A stretch of DNA of 64,000 nucleotides, from NCBI RefSeq assembly GCF_019753045.1, contig NZ_JAIELN010000010.1, forward strand, positions 124,001 to 188,000, written 5' to 3'. Shown in pieces: positions 55,751 through 64,000 of the stretch. A program made the translations under genes and the position numbers. This stretch comes from Hyphomicrobium sp. Its GTDB lineage: Bacteria > Pseudomonadota > Alphaproteobacteria > Rhizobiales > Hyphomicrobiaceae. Under the pieces are notes generated by a model. It was given only the letters and a program-made list of their open reading frames with translations, was not told where the DNA came from and did not search any database. Numbering within the stretch: the first letter of the stretch is position 1; every line of letters begins with the position of its first letter.

Positions 55751-56464
55751 ATGCGACCTTCTAAACGCAAGCCGGACGAGCTGCGCCGCGTTTCAATTGA
55801 ACGCGCCGTCTCTAAACACGCCGAGGGCTCCTGCCTGATCAAGTTCGGCGATACGCATGTCCTGTGCACCGCCAGCTTGGAAGAACGCCTGCCGCAGTGG
55901 CTCAAGGGTCAGGGCCGCGGCTGGGTTACCGCCGAATATGCGATGTTGCCGCGCGCCACGCATGAGCGCACGCGGCGGGAAGTGACGAGCGGTCACCCGT
56001 CGGGGCGTACGCAAGAAATTCAGCGGCTTGTCGGCCGGGCGCTCAGGGCGGTCGTTGATCTGACGAAGCTCGGTGAACGCCAGATCACGGTTGATTGCGA
56101 TGTCATCCAGGCAGACGGGGGCACGCGTACAGCTTCGATCACCGGCGCCTGGGTTGCTCTTCATGATTGCATCCAATGGATGAAAATGCGCGACATGGTG
56201 AAGGAAAACGTCTTGCGCGACCATGTGGCGGCGGTTTCCTGCGGACTTTACAAGGGCGAACCGGTTCTCGACCTCGATTATGCCGAGGACAGCAACGCGG
56301 ACGCGGACGCGAATTTCGTCATGACCGGGACCGGCGGAATCGTTGAAATTCAGGGAACGGCAGAGACGACGCCCTTCAGCGAGGAGCGCTTTACCGACCT
56401 TATGCAACTCGCGAAGAAGGGTATCGGGGAGCTGGTCCAACTTCAGAAGCTGACGGTCGCGTAA
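55751..56464 (+). CDS. rph: Ribonuclease PH
   Basis: A 237-residue phosphorolytic 3' exonuclease maturing tRNA ends. Blocks: [93 protein letters not shown] and [19 protein letters not shown]. Complete, with the usual start. Confidence 0.97.
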   Translation: MRPSKRKPDELRRVSIERAVSKHAEGSCLIKFGDTHVLCTASLEERLPQWLKGQGRGWVTAEYAMLPRATHERTRREVTSGHPSGRTQEIQRLVGRALRAVVDLTKLGERQITVDCDVIQADGGTRTASITGAWVALHDCIQWMKMRDMVKENVLRDHVAAVSCGLYKGEPVLDLDYAEDSNADADANFVMTGTGGIVEIQGTAETTPFSEERFTDLMQLAKKGIGELVQLQKLTVA

Positions 56465-56485
56465 CGCCTTACAAAGGTGAGAGCC

Positions 56486-56911
56486 ATGTTCGGAGAGCTC
56501 ACGCTCGTCGTCGCCGCGCTCTTCACGGGCGCGGCTATTTACGTCAGTTGGGCGGAACAGCCGGCGCGGCTCGAACTCGATAACCAGGCCATGCTCGCTG
56601 AATGGAAGCCGAGCTATGCGCGAGGTCTGTTGATGCAGGCCTCGCTCGCAGTGATCGGGTTCGTCCTCGGCACGCTCGAATGGCTCGTCACGGGACAGTG
56701 GCTCTGGCTCGCGGGCGCGGTGGCGCTCGTTGCCAATTGGCCGTTTACTCTTTTTGTGATCATGCCCGTTAATAAGAAGCTTGAAGCAACGCCCATCGAG
56801 AGCGCTGACGAAAATACACGCGCGCTTGTCGAGAGGTGGGGGAGGCTGCACAGTGTTCGAAGCGCGCTCGGCGCGCTCAGCGTTGGATTGTTCCTATGGG
56901 CGTCGATCTGA
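56486..56911 (+). CDS. DUF1772 membrane protein
   Basis: A 141-residue protein with four hydrophobic segments ([73 protein letters not shown]). It resembles DUF1772: the N-terminal helix, NWPFTLFVIMPVNKKL and RWGRLHSVRSALG. ATG 56486 with AAAGGTGAG upstream is preferred to GTG 56477. It overlaps the next gene by 16 bases. Confidence 0.82.
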   Translation: MFGELTLVVAALFTGAAIYVSWAEQPARLELDNQAMLAEWKPSYARGLLMQASLAVIGFVLGTLEWLVTGQWLWLAGAVALVANWPFTLFVIMPVNKKLEATPIESADENTRALVERWGRLHSVRSALGALSVGLFLWASI

Positions 56912-57330
56912 ACTCCTCCCCCACGCCGCTGAGAATTCTTGAAACGGTTCTTTACGCTCCCGATCTTGCGCGGATCGAGGATTTCTATCGACGCGCACTT
57001 GGATTGGAGCCGTTCGCCGTGGAGCCGGGGCGCCACATATTTTATCGCTGCGGAGACCAGATGCTGCTGATTTTCAATCCTGACGCGACGCAATTTCCAA
57101 CCGCCAATGCGTCGCTTCCTGTGCCCCCGCATGGTGCGGAGGGTGAGGGACACGTTTGCTTTGGTGCGTCGGGCGAAGACATCGAGCAGTGGCTGAAGAA
57201 ACTTGAAAGCCTCGGCGTGTCTATCGAGGCTGACTTCGAGTGGCCGCGCGGGGGAAGGTCGATCTATTTCCGCGATCCGGCGGGTAACTGTCTCGAGATC
57301 GCCGAGCCGCGTATTTGGGGAATTGCATGA
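56896..57330 (+). CDS. VOC-family (glyoxalase/bleomycin-resistance-like) protein
   Basis: A 144-residue VOC protein: [27 protein letters not shown], then [26 protein letters not shown] and [19 protein letters not shown]. The metal-ligand pattern (His/Glu) is present in the second half. Substrate unknown. ATG 56896 overlaps the end of the DUF1772 gene, and its TGA overlaps the start of rdgB, so three genes are translationally coupled. Confidence 0.9.
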   Translation: MGVDLNSSPTPLRILETVLYAPDLARIEDFYRRALGLEPFAVEPGRHIFYRCGDQMLLIFNPDATQFPTANASLPVPPHGAEGEGHVCFGASGEDIEQWLKKLESLGVSIEADFEWPRGGRSIYFRDPAGNCLEIAEPRIWGIA

Positions 57331-58211
57331 TGCGGCTTTCTAAAGGTACGCGACTCGTCGTCGCGAGCCACAATCCGGGCAAGGTGTGGGAAATCAACCA
57401 GCTCATTCATCCCTATGGGCTCGATGCCGTATCGGCGGGCGAGCTTGGTCTGGCGGAGCCCGAGGAGACCGAGACGACGTTCGAAGGCAATGCGCGGCTC
57501 AAGGCCGTCGCTGCGGCGCAGGGATCGGGATTGCCGGCGCTCGCGGACGATTCCGGTCTCGAGGTCGATTGTCTCGACGGTGCTCCGGGCATCTATTCGG
57601 CGCGCTGGGCGGGATCCGGCAAGGACTTCGGGCTCGCGATGAAGAAGGTCGCTGACGAAATCACGGGCCGCGACGGCTGGAACGGCAGCGGTCCGCGCGC
57701 CAACTTCATCTCCGTCCTTTGTCTTGCCTGGCCGAACGGCGACGTCAAAACTTTCGAGGGCAAGGTCTTCGGAAATCTTGTTTGGCCGCCGCGCGGTGGG
57801 AACGGCTTCGGCTACGATCCGATGTTCGTACCCAAGGGGGATACGCGGACGTTCGGCGAGATGAAGCCGGAAGAAAAATATGCGATCTCGCACCGGACGC
57901 GCGCGTTCGCCGCCTTCAAAGCCGCGATGCTCGACGAAATTTCGCCCGGGGCGGCGTCAGATGAAGCCGAGACGCGGGACATCGCCGCATTTTCGGCGGC
58001 TGCCGCCAGTCTTTCGACGCGCGTCGAGGCGGCGGCTTTTATCGAGCGTTTGAAAGACGATCTTGCTGCACACCGGCAGGACTGGAAAAACGCGACGCTT
58101 GAATCCTATCTCGATGCTTTGGCGCGTGCGCTCGGGAGGATGCCGGCGAGCGAGGAACCGGCGTGGCGGCAGTTGTCCAAGGCCATGTTGGCCGCGAGCA
58201 GTCATGACTGA
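57327..58211 (+). CDS. rdgB: ITP/XTP pyrophosphatase with extra C-terminal domain
   Basis: A 294-residue protein. Residues 1-205 are a complete RdgB/HAM1 enzyme ([62 protein letters not shown], and ISHRTRA). It clears non-canonical purine nucleotides such as dITP. The extra 85 residues contain [20 protein letters not shown] and [16 protein letters not shown], a helical domain resembling the DUF7660-like 'W.N.TL..FLEAL' type. Start is ATG 57327, overlapping the VOC stop. Confidence 0.94.
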   Translation: MMRLSKGTRLVVASHNPGKVWEINQLIHPYGLDAVSAGELGLAEPEETETTFEGNARLKAVAAAQGSGLPALADDSGLEVDCLDGAPGIYSARWAGSGKDFGLAMKKVADEITGRDGWNGSGPRANFISVLCLAWPNGDVKTFEGKVFGNLVWPPRGGNGFGYDPMFVPKGDTRTFGEMKPEEKYAISHRTRAFAAFKAAMLDEISPGAASDEAETRDIAAFSAAAASLSTRVEAAAFIERLKDDLAAHRQDWKNATLESYLDALARALGRMPASEEPAWRQLSKAMLAASSHD

Positions 58212-59523
58212 TGTGGGTCAGACATTCGGCGTTTATGTGCACTGGCCGTTCTGCGCCCAGAAGTGCCCCTATTGCGATTTCAATAGTCACGTGCGTTTCG
58301 GTGGTTGGGACGAGGCGCGCTTTCTCGAAGCGTATAAACGCGAGATCGATTGGGTCGCCGAACGCATAGGTTCGCGCACAGTTACGAGTATCTTCTTCGG
58401 CGGGGGAACGCCGTCGCTGATGCAGGCGCATACTGTTGCGTCGATCATCGAGCATATCGCGAAGCGCTGGGGCATTGCGCCGGACGCCGAGATTACGCTC
58501 GAGGCTAATCCGGGCAGCGTCGAAGCCGGCCGTTTTCGCGGGTTTCGGGAAGCGGGCGTCAATCGCGTTTCAGTCGGCGTGCAGTCGTTGAACGATCAGG
58601 AGCTACGCAAGCTCGGTCGTATTCATAGCGTTGCGGAAGCCAAGGCTGCGCTCGAGATTGCGCGCGGAACATTCGAGCGGTTCTCATTCGATCTCATTTA
58701 CGCGCGTCCTGGTCAGACGGCTGAGGCTTGGCGCGCGGAGCTTCGAGAAGCTCTCGATCTCGCGGGTGATCACCTGTCGCTCTATCAGCTGACGATCGAG
58801 CCAGATACTCCGTACGCTGCGCTCTATGCTGCGGGGAAGCTGATCATTCCGGATGATCATGACGCGAGCGCGCTCTACGAAATTACGGAAGAGATGACGG
58901 GCGAGCGCGGGCTCGCGGCATATGAGGTTTCGAACTACGCGCGGCCCGGTTCGGAGAGCCGGCACAACCTCCTCTATTGGCGCTACGGCGAATACGCGGG
59001 CGTGGGCCCCGGCGCGCATGGCCGCATTCTCATCGGCAACACCCGCACGGCGACGGTCGCCGAACGCAACCCGGAAGCCTGGGCTGCCCGGGTCGAGGAG
59101 GCGGGTCACGGCTTCACCGAGATGACCGCGCTTGCGCGCGAGGAGCAGGCGGATGAAATGCTCCTGATGGGTCTACGCCTCAGCGAGGGTATCGATCTCG
59201 GCCGGCTGGCGGCGCTTGGCGGCGCCCGCCCTTCCCGGCCGGTCATCACAGAACTCGAAGATCTCGGCCTGCTTCAGTCCGCAGTCGACCTTCCGTCGGC
59301 TGTTGACCGGGCGCCTGACACTTCGGGAAACTGGCGCCGAAACGAGCTGGACGACATCGTCGCCTGCGCAGGCCCGGGGTTGCGGCCTGAAACGGTTGCG
59401 CCCGGTCCCGATCGAATTCGCGTGACGCCTCAGGGCCGTCTCGTGCTTAACGCGGTTGTCGCAAAGCTTTCAAAAAGTTTTCAATCGCCGGAACGCGTAG
59501 ACAACCTTCGAAGCGCCGGTTAA
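58204..59523 (+). CDS. hemW: HemW heme chaperone (radical SAM)
   Basis: A 439-residue radical-SAM protein of the HemN-like HemW group. The cluster ligands are Cys17, Cys21 and Cys24 in [48 protein letters not shown] and [10 protein letters not shown] follow. HemW proteins act in heme delivery rather than coproporphyrinogen oxidation; older annotations call it HemN. Its ATG overlaps the rdgB stop by eight bases. Confidence 0.93.
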   Translation: MTDVGQTFGVYVHWPFCAQKCPYCDFNSHVRFGGWDEARFLEAYKREIDWVAERIGSRTVTSIFFGGGTPSLMQAHTVASIIEHIAKRWGIAPDAEITLEANPGSVEAGRFRGFREAGVNRVSVGVQSLNDQELRKLGRIHSVAEAKAALEIARGTFERFSFDLIYARPGQTAEAWRAELREALDLAGDHLSLYQLTIEPDTPYAALYAAGKLIIPDDHDASALYEITEEMTGERGLAAYEVSNYARPGSESRHNLLYWRYGEYAGVGPGAHGRILIGNTRTATVAERNPEAWAARVEEAGHGFTEMTALAREEQADEMLLMGLRLSEGIDLGRLAALGGARPSRPVITELEDLGLLQSAVDLPSAVDRAPDTSGNWRRNELDDIVACAGPGLRPETVAPGPDRIRVTPQGRLVLNAVVAKLSKSFQSPERVDNLRSAG

Positions 59524-59532
59524 TCAGCGAAG

Positions 59533-60114
59533 ATGCTTCGGGGAATTTACGATTGGACGATGCGGATGGCGGCCAGCGCGCGGGCGCCGTGGGCGCTTGC
59601 GGGCGTCTCGTTCGCGGAAAGCTCGTTCTTCCCCATTCCTCCCGACATCATGCTCATCCCGATGGTGCTCAGCCAGCCGCGGAAGGCGTGGTGGTACGCG
59701 ACGATCGCAACCGTCGCCTCCGTTGTCGGCGGATTGCTCGGATACGCAATCGGCTATTACCTTTATGACGCCGTCGGCGCACCCATTCTGAAGTTCTACG
59801 GACGCGAACACGCGCTCGACGCCTTCCAGACCTTCGTTCAGGAGTACGGCGTCACCGCCGTCATCGTCAAAGGCATGACGCCGATCCCTTACAAGGTCGT
59901 GACCATCGCGGCGGGTGTCGGCAAGATGGATATCCTGGCGTTCGTCGGCGCAAGCATCGTTGCCCGCGCCATGCGCTTCTATCTCGTCGCCGGTCTCTTA
60001 TATTTCTTCGGTGAGCCTATCCGCTCCTTTATCGAGGGCCGGCTTGCGCTGGTGACCACGGCATTTCTCGTGCTGCTCATCGGCGGGTTCGTGGCGGTTC
60101 GGTACATCTTCTAG
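59533..60114 (+). CDS. YqaA/DedA-like SNARE-associated membrane protein
   Basis: A 193-residue inner-membrane protein with about four or five helices. APWALAGVSFAESSFFPIPPDIMLIPMVLSQP and KGMTPIPYKVVTIAAGVGKMD, with reentrant-loop prolines, are DedA/VTT features. These proteins are linked to membrane lipid flipping and proton gradients. It sits between hemW and dsbB on the same strand. Confidence 0.9.
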   Translation: MLRGIYDWTMRMAASARAPWALAGVSFAESSFFPIPPDIMLIPMVLSQPRKAWWYATIATVASVVGGLLGYAIGYYLYDAVGAPILKFYGREHALDAFQTFVQEYGVTAVIVKGMTPIPYKVVTIAAGVGKMDILAFVGASIVARAMRFYLVAGLLYFFGEPIRSFIEGRLALVTTAFLVLLIGGFVAVRYIF

Positions 60115-60128
60115 TTCGGATCTCGATC

Positions 60129-60671
60129 ATGGCGTTTGGCGAGCGAATTGCGCGAGGGACGGATTACCAGCTGGGCGCGCTCGCGCTTTTCCTGTCGATT
60201 GCGACGATCGCGGCTGCGCTCGGATTTCAATATATCGGCGGCTATGTGCCGTGCATGCTCTGCCTGATCGAGCGCTACGCCTATTATGCGGCCATCCCGC
60301 TGCTGTTCATCGCGCTGGTGCTGACGGCTGGCGGCCATCGCCGGTTTGCCGCCGCGCTCTTTCTGATCGTCGGGCTCGCGTTTCTGGCGAATACTGTGCT
60401 CGGCATCTACCACGCAGGCGCCGAGTGGAAATTCTGGCCGGGACCGGCGGCATGCGGTGGCGGGCAATCATTGGCGACGTCGGCCGGCAATCTCTTGAGC
60501 GAGATTGAGAACATCCACGTCATCAAGTGCGATGAGGCGTCTTTGCGCTTTCTCGGCATATCCTTCGCCGGGTGGAATGCCGTCGCGTCGTTTTTCCTAA
60601 TGATGATCTCATTCGCCGCCGCTTTGGCTGCTCGCGAGCAGAGCTACGAGACGACCGCCACCGATCTCTGA
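60129..60671 (+). CDS. dsbB: Disulfide bond formation protein B
   Basis: A 180-residue four-helix membrane protein that reoxidises DsbA by passing electrons to quinone. Cys42-Met-Leu-Cys45 (PCMLCLIERY) is the first redox pair, and Cys109 and Cys134 in the second periplasmic loop form the other. The GIYHAGAEWKFWPGP region is typical of alphaproteobacterial DsbB. It is the last gene of the compact plus-strand run. Confidence 0.93.
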   Translation: MAFGERIARGTDYQLGALALFLSIATIAAALGFQYIGGYVPCMLCLIERYAYYAAIPLLFIALVLTAGGHRRFAAALFLIVGLAFLANTVLGIYHAGAEWKFWPGPAACGGGQSLATSAGNLLSEIENIHVIKCDEASLRFLGISFAGWNAVASFFLMMISFAAALAAREQSYETTATDL

Positions 60672-60811
60672 CTCTTGTCCACAAATGTCGTGGCGCGGAA
60701 AAACGTTGATTTCGTTGCCTCATCGATACTGTCAAGCAAACAAAGTTTGAATTTCATCCCAGAGACAGAATCGTGCCTTCCCGTTGCCCGAATGTGACGG
60801 CTATTCTTGCT

Positions 60812-60832
60812 TCGTTCGCGGGACACGAACGA
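60812..60832. promoter_or_regulatory. Inverted repeat upstream of candidate gene
   Basis: TCGTTCG-CGGGACA-CGAACGA, a seven-pair palindrome with a seven-base centre, lies 44 bases upstream of the GTG at 60876. It could be an operator. It is not the GTTC-N7-GTTC LexA form. Confidence 0.35.
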
Positions 60833-60875
60833 GTTGGATTGTGTGGATATCGGTAAAGCGTAGGGAGCCTTCTCT

Positions 60876-61265
60876 GTGGCGTATGCGTTGCGTTTTTCGA
60901 GTGGCTTGCTCGGAACAGATATCACTCGTTCAACTGAGCCTGTCTCCGCTCCGGATTTGAGTAAGCGTGGCGTTGTTGCGTTTCGTAAGCGTTCGTTGCG
61001 TAGCGTTGAGTTCGAGTGCGGCCAGACCCCGAAAGAGGTTCTGTCCGGTGCGTTCAAAAATCTCAGGCGAGCCGCCTCGACAACCTCGTCGTCGCGTATG
61101 TCCCGGCGGTTCGCCCGCACTTCCGACGACGGCCCTTGTGCCGATCCGTGGGTGAGTGCGAATGCAGAAGATTGGGCTTGGCGTCCGATTGGAGATGTTG
61201 CGCTGACCGTCATGCGGAGCGCCGCTCTTTCAGCCGCCGTCGCGAAGTTGCGATTGCCCCAGTAG
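60876..61265 (+). CDS. Doubtful hypothetical protein
   Basis: A 129-residue frame beginning GTG with AGGGAG eight bases upstream, in a region (60672-61511) that otherwise has no supported gene. The product is Arg/Ser/Ala-rich, without a recognised domain or membrane segment. Base composition in the third codon position is less biased than in neighbours, so it may not be coding; a long frame on the other strand (60644-61360) is also open. Confidence 0.3.
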   Translation: MAYALRFSSGLLGTDITRSTEPVSAPDLSKRGVVAFRKRSLRSVEFECGQTPKEVLSGAFKNLRRAASTTSSSRMSRRFARTSDDGPCADPWVSANAEDWAWRPIGDVALTVMRSAALSAAVAKLRLPQ

Positions 61266-61511
61266 CCTGACCGTTGCGTTCGCGTGCGTGTCGAATTGTA
61301 AGGCGTTGGACAAAAGGATTTCGGAGAGCAGCTGGCTTTCCAACGAGCTGGCAGACGCACGGAGCGTGATCGAGTTAGCCCTCAATCGAGACATCATGTG
61401 ACAAGGTCTCGCGTAGTGATGTCAGGGCGCTCTGTGTGTCTGCCGCCATTTGGAACGGCCAAACCTCGGGAATCGTTCCTCGAAGAACGTTTTTTTGCGG
61501 AGTTCGCCCAG

Positions 61512-61730
61512 ATGACCCCGTCTGTTCCAGATTATCTCAGTCCCATTCAGTGGCATCAGGCCGTGGCTGTCAGCCGCGAGCAGTGCGCACGAATTTTCCG
61601 GGATGGTGGCGCGCCGACCGATGCGCTTCTCGCGTTCGGGCTTCATGCTGAGGCTGGCGCCAATTGGGAACGCGTCGTCGATCTGATCGCCGCAGAGCTT
61701 TGCGCGCATCCGATAAAGCACGCCGCTTAG
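61512..61730 (+). CDS. Small conserved hypothetical protein
   Basis: A 72-residue protein chosen at ATG 61512 because GGAG lies ten bases upstream. The sequence DYLSPIQWHQAVAVSREQCARIFRDGGAPTDALLAFGLHAE resembles short alphaproteobacterial hypotheticals. An in-frame extension to GTG 61398 is possible. Function unknown. Confidence 0.6.
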   Translation: MTPSVPDYLSPIQWHQAVAVSREQCARIFRDGGAPTDALLAFGLHAEAGANWERVVDLIAAELCAHPIKHAA

Positions 61731-61754
61731 TACGGGCTTGTAGGCGGCACGAGC

Positions 61755-62315
61755 CTACGGTTCGAGTTCGGTATCCCAGTAGAGATAATCGAGCCAGCTT
61801 TCGTGCAGATAGTTCGGCGGGAATAGCCGACCGTTGCGATGCAGTTCGAAGACGGTCGGCCGATAGGGTTCGTGAGCGGGGAACATGCCCGCCGCCCTCG
61901 GCATCAAACCACCCTTCTTGAGATTGCATGGTGCGCACGCGGTGACGACGTTGTCCCATCGCGTTTGTCCGCCGCGCGAGCGCGGGATCAAGTGATCGAA
62001 CGTCAGGTCGCTCTTGTCGCCGCAATACTGGCAGCTGAAGCGGTCGCGCAGGAAAACATTGAATCGTGTGAAAGCCGGATACAGCGCGGGCTTCACGTAC
62101 GTCTTCAGGGACACGACACTCGGAAGCTTAAGCTCGAACGACGGGCTTCGGACGTATCTCTCGTATTCGGAGACGATGTTCACGCGGTCGAGGAAGACCG
62201 CTTTTACAGTATCCTGCCAGCTCCAGAGCGACAGGGGATAGTAGCTGAGCGGCCGGAAGTCGGCGTTCAGTACAAGAGCCGGACAATTGTCCGGTAATGT
62301 CACGTGAGCATTCAC
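61755..62315 (-). CDS. HNH endonuclease family protein
   Basis: A 186-residue protein. Residues 70-150 hold the HNH fold: FLRDRFSCQYCGDKSDLTFDHLIPRSRGGQTRWDNVVTACAPCN, with zinc cysteine pairs and the HNH triad, split here by text only for length (CQYCGDK, TFDHLIPRSRGGQ, ACAPCN). PALVLNADFRPLSYYPLSLW opens the protein. Alphaproteobacterial homologues of this length are common; the role is unknown. The start at GTG 62315 is chosen from homologue length; GTG 62366 is possible. Confidence 0.82.
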   Translation of the reverse strand: MNAHVTLPDNCPALVLNADFRPLSYYPLSLWSWQDTVKAVFLDRVNIVSEYERYVRSPSFELKLPSVVSLKTYVKPALYPAFTRFNVFLRDRFSCQYCGDKSDLTFDHLIPRSRGGQTRWDNVVTACAPCNLKKGGLMPRAAGMFPAHEPYRPTVFELHRNGRLFPPNYLHESWLDYLYWDTELEP

Positions 62316-62446
62316 GTCGCGCAAACCTCGCGGTTTAGATCCGCCGAATCGCGTTTTTGGCCCCACTTGAACGCGGGGATACTAGCCGCGCATATCAATT
62401 CTGTGAAGCATTCGGTCGGATGTGTCGCGGCGGCTAATTTCGAGCT

Positions 62447-63142
62447 TTATTTCAATATCTTGTACGTTTTTGTGACAATCGGCTTTGCGGGTTTCCCCAG
62501 AAGAGCGCGGCGGGCAAATGCGTAATCGGCCCAGAGGAGGCGCGCGGCAACGGCGCGTGCGGGGCGCCAGCGTTCGGCGATTTCCTCGAGTTCATCGGAC
62601 GTCGGGCGCGCTGCAAGCTTGAAGTGGTGTTGAACCGCGAGCTGAAGAGCGAGATCGCCAGGCGCGAAGGCATCCCGCCTAGCCAATACAAAGAGAAGAT
62701 AGATGTCGGCGGTCCACGGACCAATGCCGTGAATGGATGTGAGCCGTTCGACGATGATTTGCTCGTCGGCAGCATTGAGCGTCGGGAAATCGAGACCGTC
62801 TTCGAGCACTGCGTGCGAAAGCGCTTTAAGCGTCCGTATCTTCCCGTTCGAGAGGCCGAGATTTTTTAGATCGTCGTCGCTTCGCGACAGCATCGCTTCA
62901 GGCGTGAAGGGCAACAATGCTCCCTCCACGCGAGACCATATCGCGGCGGCGCTCTGTGCCGAAAGCTGTTGGCCGACGACGATTTTGGCGAGCCCTGCAA
63001 AACCGGCAGGAAAATTTCGTATCGGCGGTGTTCCCGTGCGTTTGAATATGAGCGACATGACTTTGCATTGCTGCGCGAGTTTCGCAGCAGCAGCTTTGAG
63101 CTGGCGCTCGGTCGTCACGGTCGGATATCGTTGCGCGGCCAA
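62447..63142 (-). CDS. DNA-3-methyladenine glycosylase II (AlkA-like)
   Basis: A 231-residue HhH-GPD glycosylase that removes alkylated bases. FAGLAKIVVGQQLSAQSA, the HhH motif LTSIHGIGPWTADIYLLFVLARRDAF and catalytic Asp in APGDLALQ are present. Shorter than E. coli AlkA because the N-terminal domain is missing, as in many short AlkA-type enzymes. TTG start at 63142 with GGAG eight bases upstream. Confidence 0.9.
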   Translation of the reverse strand: MAAQRYPTVTTERQLKAAAAKLAQQCKVMSLIFKRTGTPPIRNFPAGFAGLAKIVVGQQLSAQSAAAIWSRVEGALLPFTPEAMLSRSDDDLKNLGLSNGKIRTLKALSHAVLEDGLDFPTLNAADEQIIVERLTSIHGIGPWTADIYLLFVLARRDAFAPGDLALQLAVQHHFKLAARPTSDELEEIAERWRPARAVAARLLWADYAFARRALLGKPAKPIVTKTYKILK

Positions 63143-63218
63143 ACCTTTGCTCCAGAGTTGCGCTTAAAGAGCGAAGCCGGGTTTTTTGATGCGTCTCGCG
63201 TGCTGGGAGTGCGTAAGA

Positions 63219-63743
63219 ATGGCAAGAATAGCTCGAATCCTATTTGCCGCAATTTTATATGTAAGCGGCGTTTCGCAAGCCGATGCACGATCTTGGCAAG
63301 ACAGCTGGGTCACTGTCATCAATGAGCGTCACGGTTTTGCCATTGCCTACCCCGACAATATTTTCACGCAGAAGAGCGATCAACCGAAGACCGATGAGGG
63401 TGGTGTCTACTTGTCGAAGGACGGCAAGGCCAAGTTACTTGTCGGGGCATTCGAAAATGCAGATCGCCAGTCTTTAGAGGACTATCGCCAATTCCTGATT
63501 TCCGACCAGTATGCGACCGCGAAGATCGACTACGCGCCGGTGAAGGCGCGCTGGTTCGTGTTATCGGGAGATCGCAACGGCGAAACGTTTTATCAACGCG
63601 TCAGCTTTACGTGCGGCGGCAAACTCATAAATAGTTGGGCCATGCTTTATCCGACCAGTGAACGAAAAACATACGACCGCGTCGTCGAGGCGGTTGCGCG
63701 GACGTATACGCCGGGAGCGGGCCGAACGGGCTCTTGCGACTGA
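63219..63743 (+). CDS. Exported hypothetical protein
   Basis: A 174-residue protein with a signal peptide (MARIARILFAAILYVSGVSQADA) and a mature domain including WQDSWVTVINERHGFAIAYPDNIF and FVLSGDRNGETFYQRVSFTC. The VTVINERHGFAIAYP block recurs in conserved alphaproteobacterial periplasmic proteins. ATG 63219 with GGGAG upstream is chosen; a TTG at 63186 adds 11 residues. Its TGA overlaps the gluQ ATG. Confidence 0.75.
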   Translation: MARIARILFAAILYVSGVSQADARSWQDSWVTVINERHGFAIAYPDNIFTQKSDQPKTDEGGVYLSKDGKAKLLVGAFENADRQSLEDYRQFLISDQYATAKIDYAPVKARWFVLSGDRNGETFYQRVSFTCGGKLINSWAMLYPTSERKTYDRVVEAVARTYTPGAGRTGSCD

Positions 63744-64000
63744 TGTCTTCCGTCACTCGTTTTGCGCCCTCGCCCAACGGGCTCTTGCACGTTGGCCATG
63801 CGCTCTCCGCCATTATCGCCCACGACGTCGCGCGCAAGAACGGCGGTCGCTTCCTGCTCCGGATCGAGGACATCGATATCGAGCGGCGGCGTCCGGAGTT
63901 CGTGACCGCTATCTTCGAGGATCTGAATTGGCTCGGCCTTACTTGGGAAGAGCCCGTCCTCGTGCAATCGGAGCATTTTTCCGAATATCTCGCGGCTGCG
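63743..64000 (+). CDS. gluQ: Glutamyl-Q tRNA(Asp) synthetase, N-terminal part (runs off window)
   Basis: The first 86 residues are inside the window: SSVTRFAPSPNGLLHVGHALSA, the class I HIGH motif as HVGH, and RFLLRIEDIDIERRRPEF. That is the GluQRS/GlxR opening, which attaches Glu to queuosine at position 34 of tRNA-Asp. A full-length glutamyl-tRNA synthetase is less likely but cannot be excluded without the C-terminal half. Translationally coupled to the upstream gene (TGATG). Confidence 0.82.
   Translation, partial: MSSVTRFAPSPNGLLHVGHALSAIIAHDVARKNGGRFLLRIEDIDIERRRPEFVTAIFEDLNWLGLTWEEPVLVQSEHFSEYLAAA

Noticed and set aside
60812-60832. LexA box at the palindrome
   Set aside because: The half-sites are inverted (GTTC...GAAC) with nine bases between, unlike the direct GTTC-N7-GTTC form.
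60644-61360. 238-codon minus-strand frame after dsbB
   Set aside because: Overlaps the dsbB 3' end, is Arg/Ser-rich with no domain, and lacks a ribosome site.

Overview
The window is about 64 kb of GC-rich (roughly 60%) chromosomal DNA from an alphaproteobacterium, most likely of the order Hyphomicrobiales and plausibly Hyphomicrobium or a close relative. The assignment is an inference from gene content and order: rph divergent from hrcA-grpE-dnaK-dnaJ, hisB-DUF2628-hisH-hisA-hisF, nth next to a DUF2244 gene, trxB next to an LsrB/VtlR-type LysR gene, and GTTC-N7-GTTC LexA boxes. Nearly everything is housekeeping. I see no rRNA, convincing tRNA, CRISPR array, prophage or insertion sequence.

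Layout. 0-8 kb: the start of a PIF1-like helicase, typA, a site-2 protease, a small molybdate-type block (Mop/TOBE protein, periplasmic protein, and the stump of a TonB receptor), the agmatine-to-putrescine pair aguB/aguA, and a 410-base non-coding stretch with a candidate structured RNA. 8-16 kb: a CPA2 antiporter, argG, a DsbA-fold isomerase, several unknown envelope proteins and rlmN. 16-27 kb: hslU, a membrane gene and hslV, then a dispersed histidine cluster (hisB, hisH, hisA, hisF) interrupted by prfC and by three minus-strand genes. Two of those three are paralogous Cas2-like proteins, the upstream one behind two alphaproteobacterial SOS boxes. 27-38 kb: nth, leuD and leuC (apart), small unknowns, two zincin-like proteins, a FeeM-like acyltransferase, an LsrB-type regulator and trxB. 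38-50 kb: a KgtP-like carrier, a radC remnant, a choloylglycine-hydrolase-family enzyme, radC, map, an unusual rplS, two L,D-transpeptidases, trmD and pyrF. 50-64 kb: dnaJ, dnaK, grpE and hrcA facing rph, then a compact plus-strand run (DUF1772, VOC, a fused rdgB, hemW, YqaA-like, dsbB), an HNH endonuclease, a 3-methyladenine glycosylase and the start of gluQ.

The most unusual locus is 21.1-22.3 kb. Two adjacent small genes (136 and 122 aa) align almost without gaps over their first 75 residues, share a Cas2/SinR-like pattern, share an 11-base upstream word (GGGTCTAACAC), and the upstream one has two LexA-type boxes 33 bases apart. No CRISPR or cas1 is present, so this looks like a damage-regulated, stand-alone Cas2-like pair. 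Other notable points are an L19 protein with a helix-hairpin-helix tail, an ITP/XTP pyrophosphatase with an added C-terminal domain, a radC C-terminal relic beside an acquired-looking hydrolase, and a truncated TonB receptor next to a Mop protein.
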